Shown here: piece after piece, positions 11,494 through 22,399 of the stretch
Layout: every line of letters starts with the position of its first letter
How positions within the stretch are numbered: position 1 is the first letter of the stretch
Assembly: GCA_033961575.1 (NCBI GenBank)
Contig: CM066738.1
Coordinates: forward strand, 90,407,478 to 90,471,477
Direction of reading: 5' to 3'
Source of the DNA: Aselliscus stoliczkanus
Lineage: Eukaryota; Chordata; Mammalia; Chiroptera; Hipposideridae
DNA length: 64,000 nt
Notes under the pieces: generated by a model
The model's database searches: none
What the model was told of the DNA's origin: nothing
Seen by the model: only the letters and a program-made list of their open reading frames with translations
Program-made: the position numbers and the translations under genes

Positions 11494-11532
11494 GTGTGTG
11501 TGTGCACATGTGTGTGTGTGTGTGTATGTGTG
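11494..11532. repeat. (TG)n microsatellite abutting mariner
   Basis: Interrupted TG tract starting at the right terminus of the mariner copy. It is the mirror image of the AC tract on the left. Confidence 0.9.
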
Positions 11533-11609
11533 CAATTATATGCAACAATATATATGCAATTATAAGATCCAGAAATGATGGGAGACACTAAAGGGAGGTG
11601 CCTACTTTA

Positions 11610-11762
11610 TTTTTTTTTTAATTTTTATATCTGAGCCATCCTGCCACCTGCTGGCAGCTCAACGACACCTCAGCTTGGGCTGGGCATTGAACTGCTGTTG
11701 CTCAGAGCTCAGCTTGCACTCTTGAGCAAGCTCTTAACCAACTGAGCCACTTGGCCAGCCCT
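11610..11762 (-). mobile_element. tRNA-derived SINE with 17-bp TSD
   Basis: Read on the minus strand it starts GGGCTGGCCAAGTGGCTCAG, has A-box-like AGTGGCTCAGTTGG and a degenerate B box (GTTCAATGCC), then a unique body ending GGCAGGATGGCTCAG and an A-rich tail. The flanks GGGAGGTGCCTACTTTA (11593-11609) and GGGAGATGCCTACTTTA (11763-11779) are a 17-bp duplication with one mismatch, so the insertion is complete. It is the same subfamily as 40995-41141. Confidence 0.95.
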
Positions 11763-11779
11763 GGGAGATGCCTACTTTA

Positions 11780-12340
11780 GATTGAAGGGATTGAGCAAGG
11801 ACTTCTGGAGAAGTACCATTTAAACTAAGACTGGTAGGAGGAGGATGAGCTAGAGAAGTTAGAGGAAGCACATTTCACACAGAAGTAGGAAACATATGTG
11901 AGACACTGAGGCCAGAATTGTTTACTGGCATGAAGGAATTTAAAGAAAGTGATAGTGATCAAGGGATAAGTTCACCCTAGGCCTCATCTGTGGTGGGGAA
12001 AATGGAAAGGGTCATGTGTTTACCACATCCAGGGGAGGGGTGATATATCAAAGAATGCCATCCACAGAGGATGGGAATCTTCACATTATCCAGAAATTTA
12101 AATATCTGTCAAAATCTTAAATAAACAGGTATTTTTATTCCTGCTTTTCTTTTGTACATAATGAGTCAAGCAGGTATTTTTTTACTCAAGAAATTTACTC
12201 AAGGAAGTAACTTCCAGGCTATGCCATAGAGTATGCTCTAATGTATTTTTCTTCCCTTGACTTCTAAATGCAGTTAGTTTCTAATGAAATCTCCCTGCAC
12301 TTTGCATATCCTTTGCCAATGCAAGCTATAAATTAATATT
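11780..12340. other. Unique DNA
   Basis: No gene or clear repeat. CAGGTATTTTTAT and CAGGTATTTTTTTACTC near 12127 and 12171 are a minor local duplication. Confidence 0.4.
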
Positions 12341-12344
12341 AGTG

Positions 12345-12480
12345 TACCTATTGCTGTCCCTATTAAATTGTAAGATGTTTAAGGACAGGAATAAGCTGTA
12401 ATTTGTTTTGCATCCCCTCAATTATTTCTTAGAACTATACCCCATAGATATTGCCAAAGTTTCTGGAAGGCATGTAGGAA
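12345..12480 (+). mobile_element. L2 LINE 3' fragment
   Basis: TTAAATTGTAAGATGTTTAA then GGACAGGAATAAG follows the L2 3' consensus 'agaatgtaagctccatgagggcagggat' in order. Confidence 0.55.
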
Positions 12481-12934
12481 GAGAAAATAATATGCACCAT
12501 GGCACTCATTGGCCCTATAAAATTCCTAAGTGCCTACTAAGCTAAATTGTTTTCTGCATAGGAATTTTGCAAATCTTAATAGGACTAACTTGAAAATGAT
12601 TTCCATGATCAAATATATTTGGCTGCATAATATAACACCTTTGTGAAGATATATGGTACATACTAGAAACTTACAACCCTGGAACACTGCTTTAAAAATC
12701 ACACTTGACTTCTTTTAACCCTAAATTTACAAGCTCAGTTGATTATGGACCTCCCTCTACTTCCCAATCTAATTTTGGCCAAAGATATCTCAGCATCCAT
12801 GAAATGTAATTTGGAGAACCCAGTTCATTTTAAGGCTTTTACAAATATACATATGTGGGGGTTTTTTAGTTTTTGAAAGCGTAGAACATTCTTTAGGTAA
12901 AGTGGATTCTTAGTGAGCTATAAAACTTATCCTT
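12481..12934. other. AT-rich unique DNA
   Basis: Nothing recognised. Confidence 0.4.
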
Positions 12935-13100
12935 TAATTCCATTACTCACTGGTCAAACATACATTGATTACCTGCAATGGGCAGTAGTGTGCCAGGAAC
13001 TCGTAGTTCAAGGGAAGTGCTAATAAGAAAGCTTGCTCTTGCAGAGCAATGCGCTAAGTGGTGATGGAGCCTGTCCTGACACAGGGGTACAAGCCCTTCC
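12935..13100 (-). mobile_element. Probable L2 LINE fragment
   Basis: TACATTGATTACCTGCAATG followed by GTGCCAGGAACTCG and CTTGCTCTTGCAGAGC resembles the reverse complement of the L2 3' end. It is much diverged. Confidence 0.4.
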
Positions 13101-13129
13101 CATTTTCTTTTGGCCCAATGAAAGCTAGT

Positions 13130-13780
13130 GATATATGCCAACGATTATGGGCCATATCTCAATTTGATTTCACATTGTCCATTCACTCACCATCCCTTCT
13201 AAATGTTCCTTAAGATACATTTTAAAGCATATGTATTGAGAGTAGGGGACTAACTCTGGAAAGGACAGTGGCTCACAGCCCTCTAAGTCCCTCGCTGCTC
13301 TACTTACAGCAGCACTGGTGATTGTGACCATGATTGGCATGATTATGGGCTGTCATATGGCTGCCCAAGATCATCATCAAGAAGCTGTTCATCCTCTTCA
13401 CAGCCTGTAGCTTCTTACATCCGAAAAGAAAAACGAGGAACAAGCCCAGTACCAACGTTTTCCTAGGTGTATTTTCCTGAGAAAAGGTCAGGGCACAGTC
13501 ACTGCTGGATAAGAATCAGCACGTTCCTGGGAAGCGGTCCCAATCCTTTCCATCAGTCCTCCCAGCGAGGCATGTCATGTTCTGTCCATTTTTACAGGCC
13601 TTATCTCTCCGCTGCCTGCCTTTTTGCCGGGATAACTGATTTTTGCGCTATCAATCGCATTGGCTATGGGAACTATCTGAAGGACCACAGAAGTGGGCAA
13701 AACATCAGTTTTACACATTTCCTCTCTAGTGTCTTTGATCATAGAAACACTTCGTTAGACCCTGATTTTTGCTATGCAAC
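13130..13780. other. Unclassified block, relatively CpG-retaining
   Basis: CpGs are commoner than in neighbouring DNA. A good splice-acceptor-like tract (ending ACTTACAG at 13309) precedes a 157-nt segment closed by GTGTAT at 13467. A 108-codon frame lies at 13467-13793. No protein family is recognisable in either, so I do not call a gene. Confidence 0.35.
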
Positions 13781-13975
13781 CGTGGGTTACTGAATTAATC
13801 TCTATGCCCATCTGCAGAATGGAAATAGCAACTATTGCTGACCTAAGGGCTACTATAAGCATAAATAAGATAACAGAAGGCTGACACTGGGGTGGGGATG
13901 GTGAGTGTCCTAACTAAGTAAGTACTCAAAGAATATGAGCTATTTTCTCACCCTTATTATTTCTTAATACTATCA
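13780..13975 (+). mobile_element. MIR SINE
   Basis: GGTTACTGAATTAATCTCTA, CATCTGCAGAATGGAAATAG and AAGTAAGTACTCAAAGAATA with ACCCTTATTATT follow MIR from the middle to the 3' end. Confidence 0.7.
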
Positions 13976-14039
13976 GAGGCAGGTTTAGAAATAATTTGGA
14001 AAGTCTTAACTTCTATTTGATTTAAACAAGGCTTCAGTG

Positions 14040-14172
14040 AGCACTAGACATGTAATTCAGCAAATATTGGTTAACTCCCAATTACGTGCAAGGCTTCGTT
14101 CAGGGCTCTGAAGAAATAGGGATAAACAGGATAGAATCCTGCCTCTAAAGGGAAGCAATGTAAAGGACCAAG
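14040..14172 (-). mobile_element. L2 LINE 3' end
   Basis: TTCAGCAAATATTGGTTAAC, then CAAGGCTTCGTTCAGGGCTC and GGATAAACAGGATAGAATCC, matches the reverse-complement L2 3' end. Confidence 0.7.
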
Positions 14173-14349
14173 AGTTCAGTAAGTGTTCAGTCCTGTGTTA
14201 GGTCCTGGGATGGGGTGGGACAGAGACCAATGTAGGAAAAAAACATCCTCACCTTCCAAGGATCCTCTAACTTTGCTGCTATAAAGAAACATTAGCTTTG
14301 TATGCAAGTAGCAAGTGAGGTTGGGATAAAATTAGATGCTCAGTCGATG

Positions 14350-15055
14350 TGTTGTAGGAGAGTGGGCCCTTCTTGGCACAAAGTTCAGATCCTTGGCATC
14401 TTGAACAAAGAATTGAATGGGATACCAAGGCAAAGTAGTGAAAAGCAGTTTATTAGAAGAGATAGTACACTTTAAAGAAATAGAAGCAAGCCCAAGCAGT
14501 AGAGAATGGCTCAAGCCCATTATTTGAAGAGAAATTACATTCCAAAGAGTTTAGAGCAGGCCACTTGCAAAGGTGAGGCTCAAAAGGCTCAAAAAGAGAG
14601 GAAGGGACTCAAAAAGGGGAAGGGGCTGACTGTCCCGGACTGGGAGAGTTTTTATCCCTTTTTCTCTAGAATGGGCTGTTACCCTCTGGGCGTGGGACCA
14701 CTTGATTGGCACCTGTGATTGACAAGAAGTACTGCGCAGGTGCGAGTGACTGGTCTGATCTAGTTGGGTATTTTGTGCCCATTTGTTTTTCTGCAGGGGT
14801 AGGTAATTATAATACAAAGGGGAGTTTTGGGTGGGGAGGGGAGGTCCCCTGGGTGGTGGCACTCTGTGGGACGTGCAGGAATGCAGAGACCCAATGCCTG
14901 CCTCTGACTGCCTGCTTTGTGATCCCCATAAAACCTGTATGGGAAGTTGAGGGACAGGAGGACTTTTCTTCTGTATCTGATTCCTGCTGGGCAGGGGCGC
15001 AGAGCTGTCCCTGTCTATTTGGGGATTCACGGAACTCTCACCCTAGCTGATCTCA
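14350..15055 (-). mobile_element. Solo ERV long terminal repeat with GATG TSD
   Basis: On the plus strand it begins TGTTGTAGGAG and ends GCTGATCTCA, giving TG...CA termini over 706 bp. GATG at 14346-14349 and 15056-15059 is a 4-bp target duplication, typical of gamma-type (ERV1) integration. The polyadenylation region reads AATAAACTGCTTTTCACTAC on the minus strand near 14439-14458. No viral gene is attached, so this is a solo LTR left by recombination. The 159-codon frame inside it is non-coding LTR sequence. Confidence 0.75.
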
Positions 15056-15459
15056 GATGAGAGGAAGGGGTCTCAAGATCTGCCTGGAAGACCGTGTTGG
15101 CTTCTTTGGTTGTGACAGCCAATCTTGCTGAGTTGTCATCTGTATCCCCAAGGCACCTAAATGAGGAAAAATAGATTTCAATTAATAAATCTGTTTGCTC
15201 TCATGAAGCCTGTGGCCATTCACCCTGTCACTCAGGTGGCATCAGTTTTCTGGGCCTAGAATGGGTTTGGAAAGAATCATTAGGCTTACTGGCCTGGGGA
15301 AATGTTAAAACTTATTTAATCTCTGGGATGGCTTGGGGGATATTGGGAAGTCACAAGCTTTTAAGTAGTTATCTGAAGCAGGGGTAGGAGATTTCTATGA
15401 ACAATCTATTATTTGGGATTCAGAAACTGATTTACAAAACAATCAAGAAACAGGGGGAT
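15056..15459. other. Unclassified DNA next to the solo LTR
   Basis: No gene. GATTCAGAAACTGATTTACA (15419) resembles GATTCAGGGACTGATTAGAA (15919), suggesting an old repeated unit split by the L1 insertion. It may be a degenerate retroviral interior, which I could not confirm. Confidence 0.35.
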
Positions 15460-15548
15460 TCACTTCATGGATGGAGTGGAGGCTTGATCACTGCACTGTA
15501 TACCTGAAGTTGATGCTGCATAATATTGTATGCCAACTGTAATTGAAT

Positions 15549-15632
<84 letters not shown>

Positions 15633-15875
15633 ATGGGATGTGGAGTAAAGTGTGGAAGAGAGTCAAGGTAATTGTAATAGATATGTATGATATCGGAGGG
15701 AGGGGTGGTGAATTGGGGGAGGGGGATTGTCACTTTGAGGGGTAAAAAGTATAGCTATTGCACTGTGTTGTACACCTGAAACTAATTTTTTTTAAAAGTG
15801 TTTATTTCACAATAAAAGAATAAAAATAAATAAAAAATAAATATACATATCCCACCCCCACCCCCCAAAAAAAAG
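15460..15875 (+). mobile_element. L1 3' end with perfect 15-bp TSD
   Basis: AAGAAACAGGGGGAT occurs at 15445-15459 and 15876-15890. The insert holds two L1 3'-UTR tails: one with TATACCTGAAGTTGATG and GCCAACTGTAATTGAATA, then a (TA)n tract, then a second with TGTACACCTGAAACTAAT and AATAAAAG-type A-rich tails. It is severely 5'-truncated with no ORF2. Confidence 0.9.
15546..15629. repeat. (TA)n microsatellite inside L1 tail
   Basis: TA/TG-interrupted dinucleotide tract expanded from the first tail of the L1 insertion. Tyr/Ile-repeat frames across it are artefacts. Confidence 0.95.
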
Positions 15876-15890
15876 AAGAAACAGGGGGAT

Positions 15891-17165
15891 AGGAGCTAGG
15901 AGCAATCCTTGGTCTAGGATTCAGGGACTGATTAGAAGAATAATCAAAACCATGGGCTAAGGAACTAAGAAACTAGGGAGGAGACTTAACATTTTTATAC
16001 TTAACATTTCTATAGGAAATAAGACTTAAAAGTTTTTCAGGGGGAGGGTAGTCTACTCGGCCCACAACAGATGGACGTATTTCTGTAGCAGTAAGTAGAG
16101 AAATGAGAGGTGAAGCTAACCTGACTACATCTGTCACCTAGGGGTTCATTCAGTATCTCAGGATTAGCTAAGCCAGGATCTTCATCATCTCACCCTTCCA
16201 GAAGGCCACCCCAAACTGCATTTTGCTTTTGGGTCCATCAATAACAAGTAACCATATTCCCTTCTAGGCACCTCAAACCAGCTCTCTAGGCCCATTGATA
16301 GAAGTACATGTTCCCCAGGCTCTGTTTTCAGGGGAAGGGAGGGGAGGGAGCATTGTTTCTGAAAGTGGTGGTCTCCATTTCCCCAGTTTAGGGAGAAATG
16401 TAAGGCAACTTCTTTCCTGAATATATTTTTCCCAGGGTAACCATCATAAAAGTGTCCATCTCTGTTGGCTGAGATATTTTTCTCCTTTTCAGATATCCTA
16501 TTGTTCTTTTCATGTTTATTGTTTTCTTTATGCCTCTTTGATAGCTTCTTTTTGAGGCCTTGTAAGATATTTTGATACTGAGTAAGGGAGGCAGATGTGA
16601 GCCCCTCTATTATTCTGCCTCTTATTTTGATTTAAAGTTACATGCTTCTCTATGGAAGGAAACAATAAAAAATACAGTGCTGGAAGAATGAAAGAATGTG
16701 GGAAGATGAATAGGAACCTGTTTGATTGGAGGATGAAAAAAGAATGATATTAGGCATAACAATCAATGTAAGAGATCATGAGTGACATTTAGATAGTCTA
16801 TTAACCAGATAATAATTGCCTTGTTTGAAGACTATATTTCTTGAAGGTGCAGCAACTATTGAAAGACAGTCTGAAACTGTGGTTTCTCGAGATATTGTCT
16901 AATTCGGTGTAATCACCATCTTTCATGTATTAATTATAGCTTAGCTTCACAATTGGAATGAATGGAAGAGTTGTCATCAAATCAGGCCATATTCGATCAG
17001 CATTCTTTGACAGGATTCTTATCAGGGATGGCATTTTGAATCTTGCATCCTCTGAGGACAAATGTGGTTGAGAGGTTTTGTTGGGAACCATGAGCAGGGT
17101 AGTACATCAGGCCAGGCTGTTCCTTGTAGAAGTTACCTTCAATGGAAGAGAGAGCAGGGTTCAAG
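15891..17165. other. Unclassified DNA, possible degenerate retroviral interior
   Basis: No intact frame and no recognised gene. The sequence continues the repeat-like block interrupted by the L1 insertion, and its proximity to the solo LTR makes an ERV origin possible but unproven. Confidence 0.3.
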
Positions 17166-17169
17166 GAAG

Positions 17170-17372
17170 GCTGAGTTCTAATGACCTGCTAGTGATGGAT
17201 TTGGGACAGTTCAGTGAAGTTACCTGAGTCTCAGTTGCATAATCTACAAAATGAGAATGAAGATAGCAGCTCTATTGATCAGACAGGATTATTTGGAAGA
17301 TCCAATGGAATAATGTACGTGAAGGTACATTTTATAAACTTTCAACTGCTAAGCAAGTGTTAGTATCAGTTC
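17170..17372 (+). mobile_element. MIR SINE
   Basis: CAGTGAAGTTACCTGAGTCT, then CATAATCTACAAAATGAGAA and TTTTATAAACTTTCAACTGC, follow MIR from the central core to the 3' end. Confidence 0.75.
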
Positions 17373-19005
17373 CTAAGTGACCAGAGGCACCACGCCCTGA
17401 TGGACAAGTAGAGCCATCTTGGCTAGTCTTCAGGGTCCAAGTTAGGTGTTCCTGTGAACAGCCAGTGCGCAATCCATAGAACTGACTGAATGGCCTGGCT
17501 GCCCAGCATGGGCATAACCCTGAAGGAGAGTTTATAATCCCCATTTAGGACACAGATAAAAATGTGACAAGCCACTCATTCAAAAGGTCAAAATAAGTTC
17601 ACTTTGAAGACAAAGAGGCATTTTACACTCTAGGCCTGTGTCTCCATTTTAAAAGTCAGTAGAAAAATCCTTCAAAGATGAATTTACTTAATCAAGCCAC
17701 AGTTGGAGCCATGAAAACCCTATAATCATAATATAATATCTTCTGAATATTTATCACTTTTCACCGGACATACACATCATTTCTTTTATTCCTCGCATCA
17801 TTCTCTATAAAGTAGCACGAGAGATCATTGAAGATTTAGGAAAATGTGTTCTAGACCCATTTGTCCGAGGAGACATCCCTGCAATTGGTGGAGCAGCACT
17901 GAGCCAGCAGGCCATCCAGGCAGTGCTTGTTGATGTTACTTAGAGGAAAAGCAAATGAAATACCCATTTATTTAAAGTGGTTTGTTTTGTTTTCCCTAGG
18001 ATGCAAATATGACAGTACAGCCTGCAAAAATCTACTGCATGCCCAGGTCACCCCTACCTAAGGTCAATAGCAAGAGCAAGTGTGGTGTTCAGACCTGTTT
18101 ACCCTCCACCGATGAAATCATTTCAAAAGAAAATTTCCTTTTCCGGAGGCCCCTTTAGCCACTTTCTATTCCTCAGCTTTGGCCCTTGTAGCTTCATTTT
18201 TCTTCCTCTTGTTTAGATAGTAAATCTGATCAAAGACCATCTGTCTTCAGGCTTTCAACAGAGGTTAACACAAGTCAGAGTGTGATTCATGTTTGATTGT
18301 ATGTTAACATCATTTTAAATATGAAAACTGAAATTTAAATAAAAATACCCAATTTAAATATCTCCCAAAGTTGGTCTCCCATGTGGTTCTCTGGGAGAGA
18401 AAAAAGGGGAATTCCCTGACCTAATTCAACGGGAAGAGTGGGAGATCTTATACCTCCAAAGACCAAGTTTCCTTGCTTTTTAATACGACAATGACAGTTT
18501 TCTCATTCTCAATGAAGACACAATTCTCCAAGTTTTGGTGTTTTCAAAGTCACAATCTGGAGCTGAGTTACTTGACCCATTGGTTAAAGAGCCATTGTTT
18601 AGCCACGAAAAAAAATGCAGAGTAACTGATAAAGCTCATCACAAGCCTTCTGGCTAAACGGTAGTTTTGTTTTGCAAATTAGATTTTTTGACACATTAGA
18701 AATTCAGGAAGAGATGTGGCATTCAGCCTGGGTTCTGAGTAGATAATGTTCATGGGAGGTAGCTTAGATCCTAATACGGAACCCTGTGGGGTACATTGAA
18801 GTGTTAAGGGCATTGCTGATAGTCCCTTTCTCTTTGGAGAGTTTCCAGTATTCTGTGCAAATGTCCAAAGTCTTATGTAAGAAGTAGGGTGCTAAGGAGC
18901 AACTCTCAGCATGCCAGGTTGACTATTGTCTTCTTGGGGGTCTCTGCTATTGTTGTGATATAGACGAAATCCAGGAAAAGCTAGGGGCATTCATGTATAA
19001 CACAC
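17373..19005. other. Mostly unique DNA
   Basis: A frame open from 17737 to a stop at 17939-17941 includes GDIPAIGGAALSQQ but matches no family I know. No MIR, L2 or L1 pattern is clear elsewhere in this interval. Confidence 0.4.

Positions 19006-19010
<5 letters not shown>

Positions 19011-19047
<37 letters not shown>
19011..19047. repeat. (CA)n microsatellite
   Basis: Uninterrupted CA tract of about 18 units. Confidence 0.96.
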
Positions 19048-19049
<2 letters not shown>

Positions 19050-19575
19050 CTTTAAAATGTAGCTGAGGGAAAAGTCAGCAATACAAAGGCCCCCTCTACT
19101 GCCCCTTTTTTGTTACAGGTCCTAGCCTAAGAGAGTCGGTTTCCAATATTTGTGTCTTTGGCCCATCTTCTGTGGCTGTCCCAGTGGGTGCTAATGCTTG
19201 AGGCTGGCATAAAGATGTGCAGGGGATGGCTTCCTGATTTTCAAATTATCTTTATTTATTTGGATGGTAATTAGATTTGTAGTTTTGCCTTTCGCATTTT
19301 TGGCAGGAAGTAAAACAGCTACTCAGCCTTAATTAGTGTCCTGTTGGAAGCCAGCCCCTGAGATCAGGCCTAGGTTTGTTCTGGGCACACTTCAGAAGAC
19401 AGGGGTATGGCATGAAAGGAAAGAGTAAGACCATTCCATCTGACCTCCTTTTGTTTCTCTGACTATTGTCCTTGTTGTCAGTATCCAGTGGACCCTTTCT
19501 GAGGACCTGCAGCCGTCTGTGCATTATAGGTTTACCCTCCCCTTCCATTTTCCAACCTAGCTAGTGAGTAAGGGA
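19048..19575. other. Unique DNA
   Basis: No recognisable gene or repeat. Confidence 0.4.
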
Positions 19576-19577
19576 CT

Positions 19578-19720
19578 GTTTTATCTTTATTTTACAGTTG
19601 AGGGCACTGAAGCTCAGAGAAGTTAAATAACTCATTCAAGTTTGCACAGCTAATTATATGGCAGAGCTTGCTCTGTTTCCTGCTCACTGTAACTAATCAA
19701 TATGCTGTTCTGCTGAACCC
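19578..19720 (-). mobile_element. MIR SINE fragment
   Basis: TATTTTACAGTTGAGGGCAC, GAAGCTCAGAGAAGTTAAAT and GTTTGCACAGCTAATTATAT are the reverse complement of the MIR core. Confidence 0.8.
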
Positions 19721-19841
19721 TCCCAAATTGAAGTAATAAGAAGCCACATAATTTCTTTCCCATTTAAGCTGAAGATAATGATAATATTGTGTTGTAATTG
19801 TTCATTCACTTAACCAGGAAAAGTTCAGTCATTACTGTCTT

Positions 19842-19937
19842 TGTCTATTTGGGCTTCTATACTAAAATACCACAGACGAGGTAGCTTATAAACAACAGAA
19901 ATTTATTGCTTATAATTCTGAGAAGTCCACAATCGAT
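19842..19937 (-). mobile_element. MLT1-type MaLR LTR fragment
   Basis: TACTAAAATACCACAGACGA then AACAACAGAAATTTATTGCT is the 3' end of an ERVL-MaLR LTR in reverse orientation, as in the longer copies at 40.0 and 50.2 kb. Confidence 0.75.
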
Positions 19938-20340
19938 CATAGTGTAGGGGAGACAAAATAATTTCCCTCTACACTTCTGAATTCTTAGCTGAGACCCCTG
20001 TAATAAAGGCAAATGAACAAGAGAAAAATGAACAGAAGCTCATTAACATGTGTGCTTGAGAGATACCAGGGAAAAATGAGTAACTCTCCAAGATGGCTTA
20101 GAATTTAGGTTTAAACTCCATCTTTACAGAGAAAGAGGAGCTAGGATTTAGGCATCTTGCGGGAGAGTAAATTATTTCTAGGAAAGATGAATGGACCCTA
20201 AGAAAAAGAAATGGCTGGTATGATAATTTGTGACAAAGTTTATCTGGCGGCTAAGGGTTAGAATAAGTAGATAGTTGGCCTATACTCCTGGTTGTAGGCA
20301 GCTGAGTGTCATAGAATTACCAGATACTCATACTAGTAGG
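19938..20340. mobile_element. Possible LTR fragment
   Basis: The block starts TGTAGGGGAGACAAAATAAT and includes GAGACCCCTGTAATAAAGGC and CATTAACATGTGTGC. It reads like a mammalian ERVL-type LTR, but I could not fix its ends or a target duplication. Confidence 0.35.
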
Positions 20341-20344
20341 AACC

Positions 20345-20470
20345 TAACAGAACAGCTTTCTCAATAACTTCATTCAGTAGATAAGGACACTGGAGCCCAA
20401 AGAGGAACAGTAACTATCCAAATTCTCTCAAAAAGTTATGGACTGAGATCCCAGTTTTCCTTGTGTGAGC
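20345..20470 (-). mobile_element. MIR SINE fragment
   Basis: AGATAAGGACACTGGAGCCC, AAAGAGGAACAGTAACTATC and GGACTGAGATCCCAGT match the reverse-complement MIR core. Confidence 0.6.
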
Positions 20471-21835
20471 CTCTTGTCTCCTTTCCCACCACAATACTTA
20501 ATCTTTCCAAAATGTCTGGCCTCCTAACATCTCTAGGGACAGACTTCTTTATTTCTTCTATCATTATCCATTCTTTGGTTTTATCAAGTCTTGGATTAGG
20601 ATCTTCTTTCTATAGGAGCAGAAACTCAGCTCCTAGTACCGAAAGAAAAATATTTAGTATATTAATTTTTTTATTTATTATATTATATTTATTATAAACT
20701 CATATTCTCATCCTAGTATAAGCTGCTATAAGAAATCTAAGATATTTTAGATGTCGTCTTTACTTACAAAATGTACATGGTATAAGTGAGAAGATAGAAC
20801 ATATACATGGAAATTATTAACAAAATATAAAGCTGTAGGTGATCATGTCCACACTGCATTAACTGGCCAAATAATTCCTCAGAAAGACCTTTCCTGTAGA
20901 AGTCAGCACTGGGTAACTGGATAAAAGCCAATTTTGTGTGTCAGGTGACAAAACCAGGGTCTGAGATCACTGTGGATCAAGAAATTTCCATAAAAAATGC
21001 CGAGGGATGGAGATCTTGGGAGACACAGGGCCCCTTTGAAGTACATTTCTGAATACAGCCACCAATAGTGGCTACTGCTCTTCTCTCTATGGCATTTATA
21101 TAGTTTTGACTTGTGTACAAGATGTACCAAATGAGAACACAGTCCCTTGTGTTCTTTATATTGATGGGTCTGGAATGTCACAGTATCTTTTATTGTAGAA
21201 CCACCTTGGTAAATTAGTTTATAGACTAGTTAAATAGTTGGAAAACACAGCATTGCTTTAATAAATATATCTGCTCTCAGTATGTTATTATTGTTTCTTT
21301 TTTCTTCCACTTGGCCAAAAGATCAAGATTCAAGCTTTATACCAAGAAGATAGTCTGGAACACTAATATTTGAGTGAGGTTCAGCTATCCACACCCATCA
21401 ATGGTACATCATCAGCACTTATGATGTGATCCAAACATGTTAAATGCACATTTTCCTTGAAAGCCTTCCACATACCTGTGGCAATAGACAAATTGGCCCT
21501 ATTTATTACAAGATACTGATGACACACCAGTTGGATTATTATAATTGTAATTTTAAATATGCGTTCTTTAAACAATTGGAACAAAAAACAAAACTGAGTA
21601 TTGAAGAAATCCAACTCTTCAGAACTTGGAAGGCTTTTCCTTTATTGTCCCCATTTTTTTTTCTGATTGTACAAAATATGTTGATTACACTGGAATGGTA
21701 GTCTCTCCATAGAGTGTCCAGGAAGACATTCTTTGCTATTTCAGCTCAGCAAGCATGGCTTCACCTGATCTCCATTTTTCTACTTCCTGTGCTGGGCTTT
21801 TGGCCCTCTCCATAGATCCCTTTGGTTTATGGAAT
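20471..21835. other. AT-rich unique DNA
   Basis: Short overlapping frames on both strands (up to 92 codons) with no family motif. No clear repeat. Confidence 0.4.
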
Positions 21836-21839
21836 AGGT

Positions 21840-22290
21840 GCATCTGGTTGGGCTCCTGTCTAAGATTCTAAGCCCAGTGAGGGCAGAGCCTGTGTCTTAT
21901 ACAAATGCCCTTTGACTTATAATGGAGTTATATCCCAATAAACCCATCATAAGTTGAAAATATTGTTAAGGAATGTGCATTTAATACACCTAACCTACTG
22001 AACATCATAGCTTAGCCTGGCCTACCTTACTTGTGCTCAAACACTTACATTAGCCTACAGTTGGGCAAAATCATCTAACATAAGTCCTGTTTTATAATAA
22101 AATGTTGAACGTCTCATGTAATTTTTTAAGCATATCTCTCTTGTGCTGTGGTAAAGTCAATTAAGTCCTAAGTCAAACTATCGTAAGTTGGATACCATCT
22201 GTACTTATATTCTTCCTGCCCCTCTTGCATCTAGCACAATATCTTGCAAATCACAGACATTTTAGAAGATGTGATGATTAATTAATAACT
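21840..22290 (+). mobile_element. L2 LINE 3' end split by a Tigger-type MITE
   Basis: GAGGGCAGAGCCTGTGTCTT before the insertion and TCTTGCATCTAGCACAATAT after it join into an L2 3' end. The break is exactly at the TA target of the inserted DNA element. Confidence 0.75.
21902..22201. mobile_element. Tigger-type DNA transposon MITE with TA TSD
   Basis: A 300-bp element flanked by TA on both sides (21900-21901, 22202-22203). Its termini are imperfect inverted repeats: CAAATGCCCTTTGACTTATA, and read inward from the right CAGATGGTATCCAACTTACG. The interior CATAGCTTAGCCTGGCCTAC and GGGCAAAATCATCTAACATA match the known mammalian element whose ends read 'gacttacgatggttcgactta'. It has no transposase. 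Confidence 0.85.
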
Positions 22291-22399
22291 GAAATGTTTT
22301 TCTAATTACTTGACATCACTTGACCCTTGGAAAAAATTACCCAGAGATCATATTATTCAAGGTTTTACTTTTTTCTACACATGAAAATGTAATTGAATG

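Noticed and set aside
14551..15030. 159-codon minus-strand frame
   Set aside because: It sits inside the solo LTR, which is non-coding, and matches no retroviral protein.
15488..15745. Tyr/Ile-repeat frames on both strands
   Set aside because: Produced by the (TA)n tract in the L1 tail.
15891..16700. Retroviral gag, pol or env next to the LTR
   Set aside because: No conserved viral protein motif could be seen; only an LTR is called.
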